A stretch of DNA of 64,000 nucleotides, taken from NCBI RefSeq assembly GCF_013408925.1, contig NZ_JACCAB010000001.1, positions 2,852,001 through 2,916,000 of the forward strand, in the 5' to 3' direction. The position numbers were made by a program, and so were the translations under genes. Under the pieces are notes generated by a model. It saw nothing but the letters and a program-made list of their open reading frames with translations, had not been told where the DNA came from and ran no database searches. This DNA comes from Pedococcus badiiscoriae. GTDB taxonomy: Bacteria; Actinomycetota; Actinomycetes; Actinomycetales; Dermatophilaceae. Positions within the stretch are counted from its first letter, which is position 1. Every line of letters starts with the position of its first letter. Shown here piece by piece: positions 25,961-33,049 of the stretch.

Positions 25961-25961
25961 G

Positions 25962-26020
25962 CCGGGACGGCAGGCGGGACGGCAGCCGGGACGGCAGTCG
26001 GGACGGCAGGCGGGACGCCG
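25962..26020. repeat. 12-bp tandem repeat between convergent genes
   Basis: About five copies of the unit (C/G/T)CGGGACGGCAG fill the entire spacer between the sseB stop (25960) and the DUF952 stop (26022). No rho-independent terminator is evident there. Confidence 0.8.
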
Positions 26021-26021
26021 C

Positions 26022-26351
26022 TCAGGCGTGCGGAGGTGCCAGCTCCGTGACGGACACGACGGCGTCGGTCGGCAGGGCGGCATACAGGTGCGGGAAGGTC
26101 TCGCCCGTCCCGGGCTGGCCGACCTCCTCGACCGGTGCCTCGGCGAGCCGGTCCGGGTCGATCTCGAGCAGCAGCAGGGGCCCCGGGTAGTCCGCGTAGA
26201 ACGAGCGCCGCACCACCGGCCACTGGTCGGCGGACGAGCAGTGGATGAAGCCCTCCTGCTCCATGGTGCGGCCCCGGGTGGACTCCTCGTAGTGCCCGGC
26301 CCGCAGCGCCTGCTCCCACTTCTGCGGTTCGGCCAGGTGGTAGATCGTCAT
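26022..26351 (-). CDS. DUF952 family protein
   Basis: 109 aa. It begins TIYHLAEPQKWEQALRAG and contains EGFIHCSSADQW, a long hydrophobic strand PLLLLEIDPDRL and FPHLYAALP, the marks of DUF952, a small domain related to ADP-ribose-binding or transferase folds and of unknown activity. ATG 26351 is fixed by TAGGTT 7 nt upstream. It is convergent with the his operon and divergent from the next transporter gene. Confidence 0.87.
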   Translation of the reverse strand: MTIYHLAEPQKWEQALRAGHYEESTRGRTMEQEGFIHCSSADQWPVVRRSFYADYPGPLLLLEIDPDRLAEAPVEEVGQPGTGETFPHLYAALPTDAVVSVTELAPPHA

Positions 26352-26358
26352 GGTCGGC

Positions 26359-26364
26359 AACCTA
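26359..26364 (-). promoter_or_regulatory. Leaderless -10 box of the DUF952 gene
   Basis: TAGGTT (minus strand), 7 nt before ATG 26351. Confidence 0.45.
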
Positions 26365-26463
26365 GCGGTCCGACCCCACCGGGGCGGGAGCCGGCGAAGT
26401 CGTTGCCGTGACAGGAGCAAAAACGGTTTGGCCAGTGTCGGTGCGGGCTGCCACAGTAGGTGG

Positions 26464-27738
26464 GTGCTGCTCGCCAACGCCCGCTACCGTCGAGCCCTCG
26501 CGAGCGCCGCCCTGCGTCGCGCGGTCGTGCTCGGCTTCCTGGTGCGCATGCCCATCTTCGCCGGCGGGGTGGTGCTGACCCTGCACGTCGTCTCGCACCT
26601 GGGTCGGTCCTACGCCGCGGCCGGGCTCGTGTCGGCCGCCGCGACCCTGGCCATCGCCATCAGCGGGCCCTGGCGCGGTCGGTTGCTCGACCGCCGGGGC
26701 CTGCGTCGGGTGGTCCTGCCCTCGATCGTGGTGGCGGCCGTCTGCTGGTCGGTGGCGCCCTTCGTGTCCTACTGGTGGCTGCTGGCCCTCGCCGCGCTGG
26801 CCGGGCTCTTCGTCGTCCCCTCCTTCTCGATCATCCGGCAGGCAGTGATCGCCGCGGTCCACGAGGACGACCGGCGCACGGCGATCTCCCTGGACTCGGT
26901 GGCCGTCGAGCTGTCCTTCATGATCGGTCCGGCCGCCGGCGTCTGGGCCGCCACGCTCTGGCCCACCCAGTGGGTGCTGTTCGCCATCGAGATGCTCGGC
27001 GTGCTGGCCGGGGTGCTGCTGTGGTTCGCCAACCCCGTCATGCACGACGAGGCGACCGACCACGTGTCCGGTCCGCAGGTCGACCGCGACCTCGATGAGG
27101 GTCGGCTGGTCGACGACGAGGGGGTCGGTGCCGCGGTGCCTCGGGTGGCGCGGTCGGTCTGGTTCCGGGCGCGCTTCATCGTGATCTGCCTGGCCGCCGC
27201 CGCCACGACCGTCGTGCTCGGCGGCACCGACATCGCCATCGTGGCGGCGCTGCGCGACTTCGATGCGCAGTCCTCGATCGGGTGGGTGCTGGCCGTCTGG
27301 GGCTTCGGCTCCCTCCTCGGCGGGCTCGTCTACGGCGGCCTCCAGAAGTCGGTCTCGGCCTTCTGGCTGCTCGGCGGTCTGGCCCTCGTCAGCGCGCCGA
27401 TGGCGCTGGCCGGCGGGGTCGCCTCGCTGGCGGTGCTCTCCTTCGTGGCCGGGCTGTTCTGCGCGCCCACCATCACCGCGACGGTGGACCAGGTCAGTCG
27501 AGTGGTCCCGGCGGCCGCCCGCGGTGAGGCCATGGGCTGGCACGGCTCGTTCATGACGGGCGGCATGGCGCTCGGCGCTCCGCTGGCCGGATACGCCATC
27601 GACCACCGCGGATGGCAGGCGGGGTTCCTCGTCGTCGCGGGCTGTGGCCTGCTGGTCGCGCTCGCCGGGGCGGCGGCCACGTCAGGGCGGGCAGCGCAAC
27701 GCAGGGCCGCGCAGGTGGGCGCGGTCGCCGACGCCTGA
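26464..27738 (+). CDS. MFS transporter
   Basis: 424 aa, about 12 membrane spans. WRGRLLDRRGLRRVVLPS sits in the loop between spans 2 and 3 (the position of the MFS motif A). A charged central loop of ~45 residues (VSGPQVDRDLDEGRLVDDEG) divides the halves. Substrate unknown; drug or metabolite export is the likely class. The start is uncertain: GTG 26464 precedes LLANARYRRAL and has CACAGT 6 nt upstream, a weak leaderless-type box. It is convergent with the DUF1844 gene. Confidence 0.82.
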   Translation: MLLANARYRRALASAALRRAVVLGFLVRMPIFAGGVVLTLHVVSHLGRSYAAAGLVSAAATLAIAISGPWRGRLLDRRGLRRVVLPSIVVAAVCWSVAPFVSYWWLLALAALAGLFVVPSFSIIRQAVIAAVHEDDRRTAISLDSVAVELSFMIGPAAGVWAATLWPTQWVLFAIEMLGVLAGVLLWFANPVMHDEATDHVSGPQVDRDLDEGRLVDDEGVGAAVPRVARSVWFRARFIVICLAAAATTVVLGGTDIAIVAALRDFDAQSSIGWVLAVWGFGSLLGGLVYGGLQKSVSAFWLLGGLALVSAPMALAGGVASLAVLSFVAGLFCAPTITATVDQVSRVVPAAARGEAMGWHGSFMTGGMALGAPLAGYAIDHRGWQAGFLVVAGCGLLVALAGAAATSGRAAQRRAAQVGAVADA

Positions 27739-27744
27739 CGCAGC

Positions 27745-27790
27745 GGTCCAGGCGCCGTGGTCCAGGCGCCGTGGTCCAGGCGCCGTGGTT
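27745..27790. repeat. 14-bp tandem repeat between convergent genes
   Basis: Three copies of GGTCCAGGCGCCGT (27745-27786) and a partial fourth, filling the gap between the MFS stop (27738) and the DUF1844 stop (27790). This is the same arrangement as the 12-bp repeat at 25962 but with an unrelated unit. Confidence 0.8.
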
Positions 27791-28173
27791 CAGACGACCG
27801 AGCCGGTGAGCTTCTCGCCCGGCCCCTGGCCGGGCGGGTCCTGGATCACCGAGGCCTCACGGAAGGCCAGCTGCAGCGACTTCAGCCCGTCCCGCAGGGG
27901 AGCGGCATGCTGGCTGCCCAGGTCCGGTGCCGCCGCGGTGATGAGACCGGCAAGGGCGCTGATGAGCCGTCGGGCCTCGTCCAGGTCGAGGTGCTCGCGG
28001 GCGTCCGGGCCCTCGGCCAGCCCACACTTGACCGCGGCGGCGCTCATCAGGTGGATGGCGGCGGTGGTGATGACCTCGACGGCCGGCACCTCGGCGATGT
28101 CGCGGGTGGCCTGCGCGTGACCGGTCTGGGGGTCGGCGGTGGCCTCGGCGGGATTGGGAGATTCGGTGCTCAC
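27790..28173 (-). CDS. DUF1844 domain protein
   Basis: 127 aa. The core ITTAAIHLMSAAAVKCGL, then a helical LDLDEARRLISALAGLI, matches DUF1844, a small helical family that lies upstream of infC in many actinobacteria. Function unknown. The GTG start at 28173 has AAGGCT 6 nt upstream, an imperfect leaderless box. It is divergent from the infC operon across a 310-nt spacer. Confidence 0.88.
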   Translation of the reverse strand: MSTESPNPAEATADPQTGHAQATRDIAEVPAVEVITTAAIHLMSAAAVKCGLAEGPDAREHLDLDEARRLISALAGLITAAAPDLGSQHAAPLRDGLKSLQLAFREASVIQDPPGQGPGEKLTGSVV

Positions 28174-28321
28174 GCTGGTAGCCTTGCAGATCGACCGGCC
28201 GTGTCCATCGTCGGGTGACCTGAGAGGGTGACCCGGCAGCGGGCCCGGTGTGCAAGTGAAGCAGCACCTGCTTCCACCCGCGTCAACCTCACGGTTGCCG
28301 GGTCAACGAGGTCACCGAGGC

Positions 28322-28352
28322 GTATGCCGGGGGCGCAAGCCACGCGGCATAC
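28322..28352. repeat. Inverted pair of GTATGCCG octamers in the infC leader
   Basis: GTATGCCG (28322-28329) and CGGCATAC (28345-28352) form a perfect 8-bp stem with a 15-nt loop. It is one example of the window-wide octamer, here capable of forming an RNA hairpin upstream of the attenuator-like stem. Confidence 0.6.
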
Positions 28353-28385
28353 CCACCCTCGGTGGACTCGTGATCGGATCAGGTG

Positions 28386-28421
28386 AGGCTTCCCGCGCAA
28401 CGGCGACGGGGAGCCTTTCTT
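28386..28421 (+). terminator. Candidate attenuator in the infC leader
   Basis: AGGCTTCCCG pairs with CGGGGAGCCT (10 bp including one G-U), followed by TTTCTT, giving a rho-independent terminator shape 63 nt before the infC start. Its place inside the leader of a translation-factor/ribosomal-protein operon suggests feedback attenuation. It could instead terminate upstream transcription, but no plus-strand gene lies just upstream. Confidence 0.55.
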
Positions 28422-28483
28422 CGTCGTGGCGGCCGGACCGTGGCCACTGCACGGCAGTGAACTTCCAACAGAGGAGCACCAAC

Positions 28484-29170
28484 ATCAGCGAACCTCGCAT
28501 CAACGACCGCATTCGGGTTCCCGAAGTGCGGTTGGTTGGCCCCAACGGAGAACAGGTCGGCATCGTGCGCGTCGAAGACGCGCTGCGTCTGGCCGCCGAG
28601 GCTGACCTCGACCTCGTCGAGGTGGCCCCGATGGCCAAGCCTCCCGTCGCCAAGCTCATGGACTTCGGCAAGTTCAAGTACGAGGCGGCGCTCAAGGCTC
28701 GCGAAGCGCGCAAGAACCAGGTCAACACGGTCATCAAGGAGATCAAGCTCCGCCCGAAGATCGACCCGCACGACTACGGCACCAAGAAGGGCCACGTCGA
28801 GCGGTTCCTCAAGGGTGGCGACAAGGTCAAGGTGACGATCATGTTCCGAGGGCGCGAGCAGTCCCGCCCGGAGCTGGGTTTCCGGTTGCTGCAGCGCCTC
28901 GCCGAAGACGTCATCGAGCTGGGCACGGTCGAGTCGGCTCCGAAGCAGGACGGCCGCAACATGATCATGGTGCTGGGCCCGACCAAGAAGAAGTCCGAGG
29001 CGATGGCCGAGCAGCGCCGCGCCCGGTCGGCTGCCCCGGCGCAGCCGGAGGACGGCGCAGCACAGCAGCAGGACGCCCCTGCCGTGGCAGAGCCCACCGC
29101 CCCCGAGGCGGCAACGACCGAGCCGACCACCGAGCCCAGCACCGAGCCCACCACCGAGCCGGCCAGCTGA
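28484..29170 (+). CDS. infC: Translation initiation factor IF-3 (ATC start)
   Basis: 228 aa. It binds the 30S subunit, proofreads initiator tRNA and start codon, and prevents premature subunit joining. N-terminal domain: [17 protein letters not shown] to VDLVEVAP-like [21 protein letters not shown]-terminal domain: [19 protein letters not shown] and [15 protein letters not shown] low-complexity tail of ~50 residues ([11 protein letters not shown]) exceeds the E. coli form. The start is read as ATC 28484, with GAGGAG 7 nt upstream and ISEPRIND exactly where the family begins. In-frame GTG 28457 lacks a Shine-Dalgarno. Rare start codons in infC allow IF3 autoregulation. Confidence 0.95.
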   Translation: MSEPRINDRIRVPEVRLVGPNGEQVGIVRVEDALRLAAEADLDLVEVAPMAKPPVAKLMDFGKFKYEAALKAREARKNQVNTVIKEIKLRPKIDPHDYGTKKGHVERFLKGGDKVKVTIMFRGREQSRPELGFRLLQRLAEDVIELGTVESAPKQDGRNMIMVLGPTKKKSEAMAEQRRARSAAPAQPEDGAAQQQDAPAVAEPTAPEAATTEPTTEPSTEPTTEPAS

Positions 29171-29272
29171 GCAGGGCGCCGGGCCCGACAGCTGACGCCA
29201 GCTGAGGCCGGGCGCCACCCGAACCACACGCACGTACGACACACGGTTACCCAACACAAGGAGATCGGCCCC

Positions 29273-29467
29273 ATGCCGAAGATGAAGACGCACTCTGGCG
29301 CGAAGAAGCGCTTCCGCCTCACCGGCACCGGCAAGGTCATGCGCGAGCAGGCCAATGGCCGTCACCTGCTCGAGCACAAGTCCTCGCGCTACACCCGTTC
29401 GATCGCGAACGACGTCGAGGTGTCCAAGCCGGACGCCAAGAAGGTCAAGAAGCTCCTCGGCAAGTAG
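29273..29467 (+). CDS. rpmI: 50S ribosomal protein L35
   Basis: 64 aa basic protein. [20 protein letters not shown] at the N-terminus is diagnostic for bL35. The start has AAGGAG 9 nt upstream. It lies 102 nt after infC and 77 nt before rplT in the standard infC-rpmI-rplT operon. Confidence 0.97.
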   Translation: MPKMKTHSGAKKRFRLTGTGKVMREQANGRHLLEHKSSRYTRSIANDVEVSKPDAKKVKKLLGK

Positions 29468-29544
29468 CCGAGCCCATCCATCCCATTGTTTGGCCGGGCT
29501 CAGCAAGCAGCCTCGCAAGCAGTTAGACAGCAAGGAGAACTCAC

Positions 29545-29931
29545 GTGGCACGCGTGAAGCGGGCAGTCAACGCCCAGAAGAAGCGCCGGGTCGTCCTCGA
29601 GCGCGCCAGCGGCTACCGCGGACAGCGTTCGCGCCTGTACCGCAAGGCCAAGGAGCAGGTCACCCACTCCCTCGGGTACGCCTACCGTGACCGTCGCGCC
29701 CGCAAGGGTGACTTCCGTCGCCTCTGGATCCAGCGCATCAACGCCGGCGCCCGCGCGAACGGCATGACCTACAACCGGTTCATCCAGGGCCTCAAGGCCG
29801 CGGAGATCGAGGTCGACCGTCGCATGCTGGCCGAGCTCGCCGTCAACGACGAGGCAGCCTTCGCCGCCCTCGTCGAGATCGCCCGCGCCAACGTGCCGGC
29901 GACCACGGAGACCGCGGCCGCGTCGGCCTGA
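29545..29931 (+). CDS. rplT: 50S ribosomal protein L20
   Basis: 128 aa. [34 protein letters not shown] and [13 protein letters not shown] are bL20 hallmarks; it binds 23S rRNA early in 50S assembly and in some bacteria represses its own operon. GTG start with AAGGAG about 8 nt upstream. The C-terminal tail ([12 protein letters not shown]) is slightly longer than in E. coli. Confidence 0.97.
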   Translation: MARVKRAVNAQKKRRVVLERASGYRGQRSRLYRKAKEQVTHSLGYAYRDRRARKGDFRRLWIQRINAGARANGMTYNRFIQGLKAAEIEVDRRMLAELAVNDEAAFAALVEIARANVPATTETAAASA

Positions 29932-30007
29932 TCGACCACGCACCTCCGAGCGCCGGGACATGCCCCCGCCGACCCACCGCGAAACCCCGGTGTCAAATGG
30001 TCCTGTG

Positions 30008-30796
30008 ATGACCAATCCAGGGGCGGACCGGGTGAAGTCGGTGCGGGCACTGTCCCGGCGCTCCGTGCGTGAGCGGACCGGACGCTTCCTCGTCGAGGGG
30101 CCCCAGTCGGTGCGTGAGGTGGTAGTCCACCGCCCCGACCAGGTCGTCGACCTCTACCTCACCGCCGAGGCCCGCACGCGGCACACCGACATCGTCGCTG
30201 CCGCCAGCGCTGCGCACCTCTACCTGCACGAAGTGTCCGAGGACGTCCTCGCAGCCATGTGCGACACGCCAGCCCCGCAGGGCCTGGCCGCGGTGTGCCG
30301 GGTGGCGACGGCCAGCCTCGACGAGGTGCTGGCCCAGGGACCTCGGCTGCTCGTCCTGCTGACGAACGTCCGGGATCCCGGCAACGCGGGGACGGTGATC
30401 CGCGGTGCCGACGCCGCCGGTGCCGCCGCGGTACTGGTCAGTGACGCGTCGGTCGACGTCCACGCTCCCAAGGTGGTGCGCTCGACCGCAGGATCGCTGT
30501 TCCACCTGCCGCTGGTCACCGGGCTGCCGGTCGAGCAGACCCTGGCCCGGCTCCGGGCGGCCGGGGTCCGGGTGCTCGCGGCAGACGGTGTCGGCACGAC
30601 GATGCTTCCCGACGTCGACCTCCAGCCGGCCCACGTGTGGGTCATGGGCAACGAAGCCTGGGGGCTGGAGCCGCAGATCCGTGACCTCTGCGACGAGGTC
30701 GTGCGGGTGCCGATCTACGGCAAGGCGGAGTCGCTCAACCTCGCAATGGCCGCCACGGTCTGTCTCTACGCGTCCGCGGGCGCCCAGAACCACTAG
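30008..30796 (+). CDS. TrmH/SpoU-family RNA 2'-O-methyltransferase
   Basis: 262 aa. An N-terminal L30e-like substrate-binding domain (VRERTGRFLVEGPQSVREVV) is followed by the SPOUT knot: LTNVRDPGNAGTVIRGADAAG (motif 1), WVMGNEAWGL (motif 2) and VPIYGKAESLNLAMAATVC (motif 3). It methylates a ribose in rRNA or tRNA; the exact nucleotide cannot be told. It sits immediately after rplT, as tsnR does in M. tuberculosis. ATG 30008 was chosen because the conserved region begins there; an ATG at 29960 would add 16 unconserved residues. Confidence 0.9.
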   Translation: MTNPGADRVKSVRALSRRSVRERTGRFLVEGPQSVREVVVHRPDQVVDLYLTAEARTRHTDIVAAASAAHLYLHEVSEDVLAAMCDTPAPQGLAAVCRVATASLDEVLAQGPRLLVLLTNVRDPGNAGTVIRGADAAGAAAVLVSDASVDVHAPKVVRSTAGSLFHLPLVTGLPVEQTLARLRAAGVRVLAADGVGTTMLPDVDLQPAHVWVMGNEAWGLEPQIRDLCDEVVRVPIYGKAESLNLAMAATVCLYASAGAQNH

Positions 30797-30799
30797 GGT
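30794..30799 (+). promoter_or_regulatory. Leaderless -10 box of the histidine kinase gene
   Basis: TAGGGT with a 7-nt gap to ATG 30807. The TAG of the hexamer is also the stop codon of the preceding methyltransferase gene. Confidence 0.5.
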
Positions 30800-30806
30800 C
30801 GGCGGC

Positions 30807-31922
30807 ATGGACTTCCGGCCCGGTTCCATCCTGCCGCCCAAGCAGGCCGCCATGGCCAGCGAGCTCCTGCCCGACGGCATGGTCGCGGCCGAGGCGGACG
30901 CCACGGTGAGCATCGTGAACCGGCGGGCCGCCCAGATCCTCGGCATCGACCCCGCCGAGCTCGTGGGACGCGACATCCGCACGGCCCTGGTGCTGCGCGA
31001 CAACGACGGCACCGACTGGTGGGATCTCACCGACCCGTGGAACGGGCTGGACATCCGCACCGGTCACCGCGAGAAGTACCTCATGGTCGACGGTGGCGCC
31101 GAGGTGCTCGTCACTGCCAAGTACCTGCGGCCGGGGCGCAACCAGCCCGTCAACCGCGTGATCGTCATGCTGCGCGACGCCGAGGCCCGTCGGCGGCTCG
31201 AGGCCGACCACGCCGCGCTCATCTCCACCGTCGCCCACGAGCTGCGGTCCCCGCTGACGTCCGTCAAGGGATTCTCCTCGACGCTGCTGCGCCGCTGGGA
31301 CCGCTTCACCGACGACCAGAAGCGGCTCATGCTCGAGACGATCGAGGCCGACGCGGACCGGGTGACGCGTCTTATCACCGAGCTGCTCGACGTGTCCCGG
31401 ATCGACTCGGGGCGCCTGCAGATCCGTCCCCTGCCGATCGACGTCGCCGCCGTCTTCGGCCGCCACGTGGAGCGGGCGGTGGCCAGCGGGCAGGAGCGCG
31501 AGCGCTTCTCCATCGAGGTGCCCGACACCCTTCCCGAGGTGTGGGCGGACCCCGACCGGCTCGACCAGATCCTGTCCAACCTGATCGAGAACGCGTTCCG
31601 GCACGGCGACGGCGTGGTGACCCTCGGTGCGCAGCCCGCGACCGCGAACGGCCAGGAGGTCCTGGAGTCCAAGGGCCACAGCGCCACCGGGGTCGACCTC
31701 GTCGTCAGCGACGAGGGCAAGGGCATCGCGGCCGACCACCGTGACCTCGTGTTCAGCAGGTTCTGGCACGGTTCGGGCCGGGGGAGCACCGGTCTGGGTC
31801 TCTACGTCGTCAAGGGCCTGGTCGAGGCGCACGGCGGTCGGGTCCAGGTCGAGTCCGCTCCCAGCGGGGGTGCGCAGTTCCGCCTCAGCCTGCCATCTGA
31901 GCCGCCCGACTACCTCGCCTGA
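30807..31922 (+). CDS. Soluble PAS-domain sensor histidine kinase (orphan)
   Basis: 371 aa, no membrane span. The PAS domain at about residues 15-125 begins ELLPDGMVAAEADATVSIVN with NRRAAQILGID. HisKA follows with the phospho-acceptor H144 in STVAHELRSPLTSVKGF. HATPase_c follows: N-box NLIENAFRHGDG, G1 SDEGKGIA, FSRFWHGSGRGSTGLGLYVV and GGRVQVESAPSGG. It should autophosphorylate in response to a cytosolic signal and pass phosphate to a response regulator, but none is encoded nearby. The position between the rRNA methyltransferase and pheS is unexpected for a signalling gene. Confidence 0.92.
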   Translation: MDFRPGSILPPKQAAMASELLPDGMVAAEADATVSIVNRRAAQILGIDPAELVGRDIRTALVLRDNDGTDWWDLTDPWNGLDIRTGHREKYLMVDGGAEVLVTAKYLRPGRNQPVNRVIVMLRDAEARRRLEADHAALISTVAHELRSPLTSVKGFSSTLLRRWDRFTDDQKRLMLETIEADADRVTRLITELLDVSRIDSGRLQIRPLPIDVAAVFGRHVERAVASGQERERFSIEVPDTLPEVWADPDRLDQILSNLIENAFRHGDGVVTLGAQPATANGQEVLESKGHSATGVDLVVSDEGKGIAADHRDLVFSRFWHGSGRGSTGLGLYVVKGLVEAHGGRVQVESAPSGGAQFRLSLPSEPPDYLA

Positions 31923-31930
31923 CGCGCCCC

Positions 31931-31936
31931 TAGACT
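31931..31936 (+). promoter_or_regulatory. Leaderless -10 box of pheS
   Basis: TAGACT, then 6 nt, then GTG 31943. No Shine-Dalgarno sequence is present. No T-box or leader peptide is visible in the 20-nt spacer. Confidence 0.55.
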
Positions 31937-31942
31937 GCCGGG

Positions 31943-33049
31943 GTGTCCGGACCCAACAAGCAGTACGACCCCGTCGAGGTCGCCGCGCTCGACCCTGCCG
32001 TGGTGGAGCAGGCCGTGGCCGAGGCGCGCCAGGCAATCGCCGCCGCCGCCGACCTCGACCAGCTCAAGGCCGCGCGGCTGGCGCACCAGGGCGAGAAGAG
32101 CGCCCTGGCACTGGCCAACCGGGAGATCGGCGCGTTGCCCCCGAGCGCCAAGGCCGAGGCAGGCAAGCGCGTGGGCCAGGCCCGCGGCCAGGTGTCCCAG
32201 GCCCTCGCCGCGAGGCAGGCCGAGCTGGAGGCGGAGCGCGACGAGCGCATCCTCGTGGAGGAGACCGTCGACGTCACGGTGCGGGTCCCGCGCCGTCCGA
32301 TGGGGGCCCGGCATCCGATCAGCCTCGTGTCCGAGCGGGTCGAGGACATCTTCGTCTCGATGGGCTGGGAGATCGCCGAGGGTCCCGAGGTCGAGTCGGA
32401 GTGGCTGACCTTCGACGCCCTCAACATCCCGGCCGACCACCCGGCCCGCCAGGAACAGGACACCTTCTTCGTCGAGCCGGCCGGCTCCGGGCTGGTCCTG
32501 CGCACGCACACCTCGCCGGTGCAGATCCGCACCATGCTCGACCGCACGCCGCCGATCTACGTCCTGTGTCCCGGCAAGGTGTTCCGCACCGACGACCTCG
32601 ACGCCACCCACACGCCCGTGTTCCACCAGTTCGAGGGGCTGGTCGTCGACGAGGGCATCACGATGGCCCACCTGAGGGGCACGCTGGACGCGTTCGTCCA
32701 GCGCCTGTTCGGGGAGGGCATCGAGACCCGCTTGCGCCCCAACTACTTCCCGTTCACCGAGCCCAGCGCCGAGATCGACTGCCGGTGCTGGATCTGCGGC
32801 GGGTCCGGCTCGCTCGACGGCGAACGCTGCCGCACCTGCGGTGGCACCGGCTGGATCGAGCTGGGCGGGTCCGGGATGGTCAACCAGCGCGTCCTGCGTG
32901 CCGCCGGAGTCGACACCGACAGGTACACCGGGTTCGCGTTCGGGCTCGGCATCGAGCGCTCGCTCATGCTGCGGCACAACGTCGCCGACATGCACGACAT
33001 CGTCGAGGGAGACGTGCGGTTCTCCCAGCAGTTCGGAATGGAGATCTGA
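31943..33049 (+). CDS. pheS: Phenylalanyl-tRNA synthetase alpha subunit
   Basis: 368 aa. Catalytic subunit of the alpha2beta2 enzyme that charges tRNA-Phe. An N-terminal coiled coil (to about residue 95) is followed by the class II core: HPISLVSERVEDIFVSMG (motif 1), DTFFVEP, RTHTSPVQIRTM, KVFRTDDLDATHTPVFHQFE (motif 2) and FGLGIERSLML (motif 3). The core contains a Cys-rich insertion, C280, C282, C285, C296 and C299 with CGGSG and CGGTG, resembling a zinc knuckle. It overlaps pheT by one base (TGATG). Confidence 0.97.
   Translation: MSGPNKQYDPVEVAALDPAVVEQAVAEARQAIAAAADLDQLKAARLAHQGEKSALALANREIGALPPSAKAEAGKRVGQARGQVSQALAARQAELEAERDERILVEETVDVTVRVPRRPMGARHPISLVSERVEDIFVSMGWEIAEGPEVESEWLTFDALNIPADHPARQEQDTFFVEPAGSGLVLRTHTSPVQIRTMLDRTPPIYVLCPGKVFRTDDLDATHTPVFHQFEGLVVDEGITMAHLRGTLDAFVQRLFGEGIETRLRPNYFPFTEPSAEIDCRCWICGGSGSLDGERCRTCGGTGWIELGGSGMVNQRVLRAAGVDTDRYTGFAFGLGIERSLMLRHNVADMHDIVEGDVRFSQQFGMEI

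Noticed and set aside
26464..26466. Leaderless -10 box TAGGTG for the MFS gene at 26464
   Set aside because: The hexamer is only 1 nt from the start codon and ends in G; the weaker CACAGT fits the spacing better but is not convincing.
21321..27790. CRISPR array made of the short tandem repeats
   Set aside because: Units are 10-14 bp, directly abutting, without unique spacers, and no cas genes are present.
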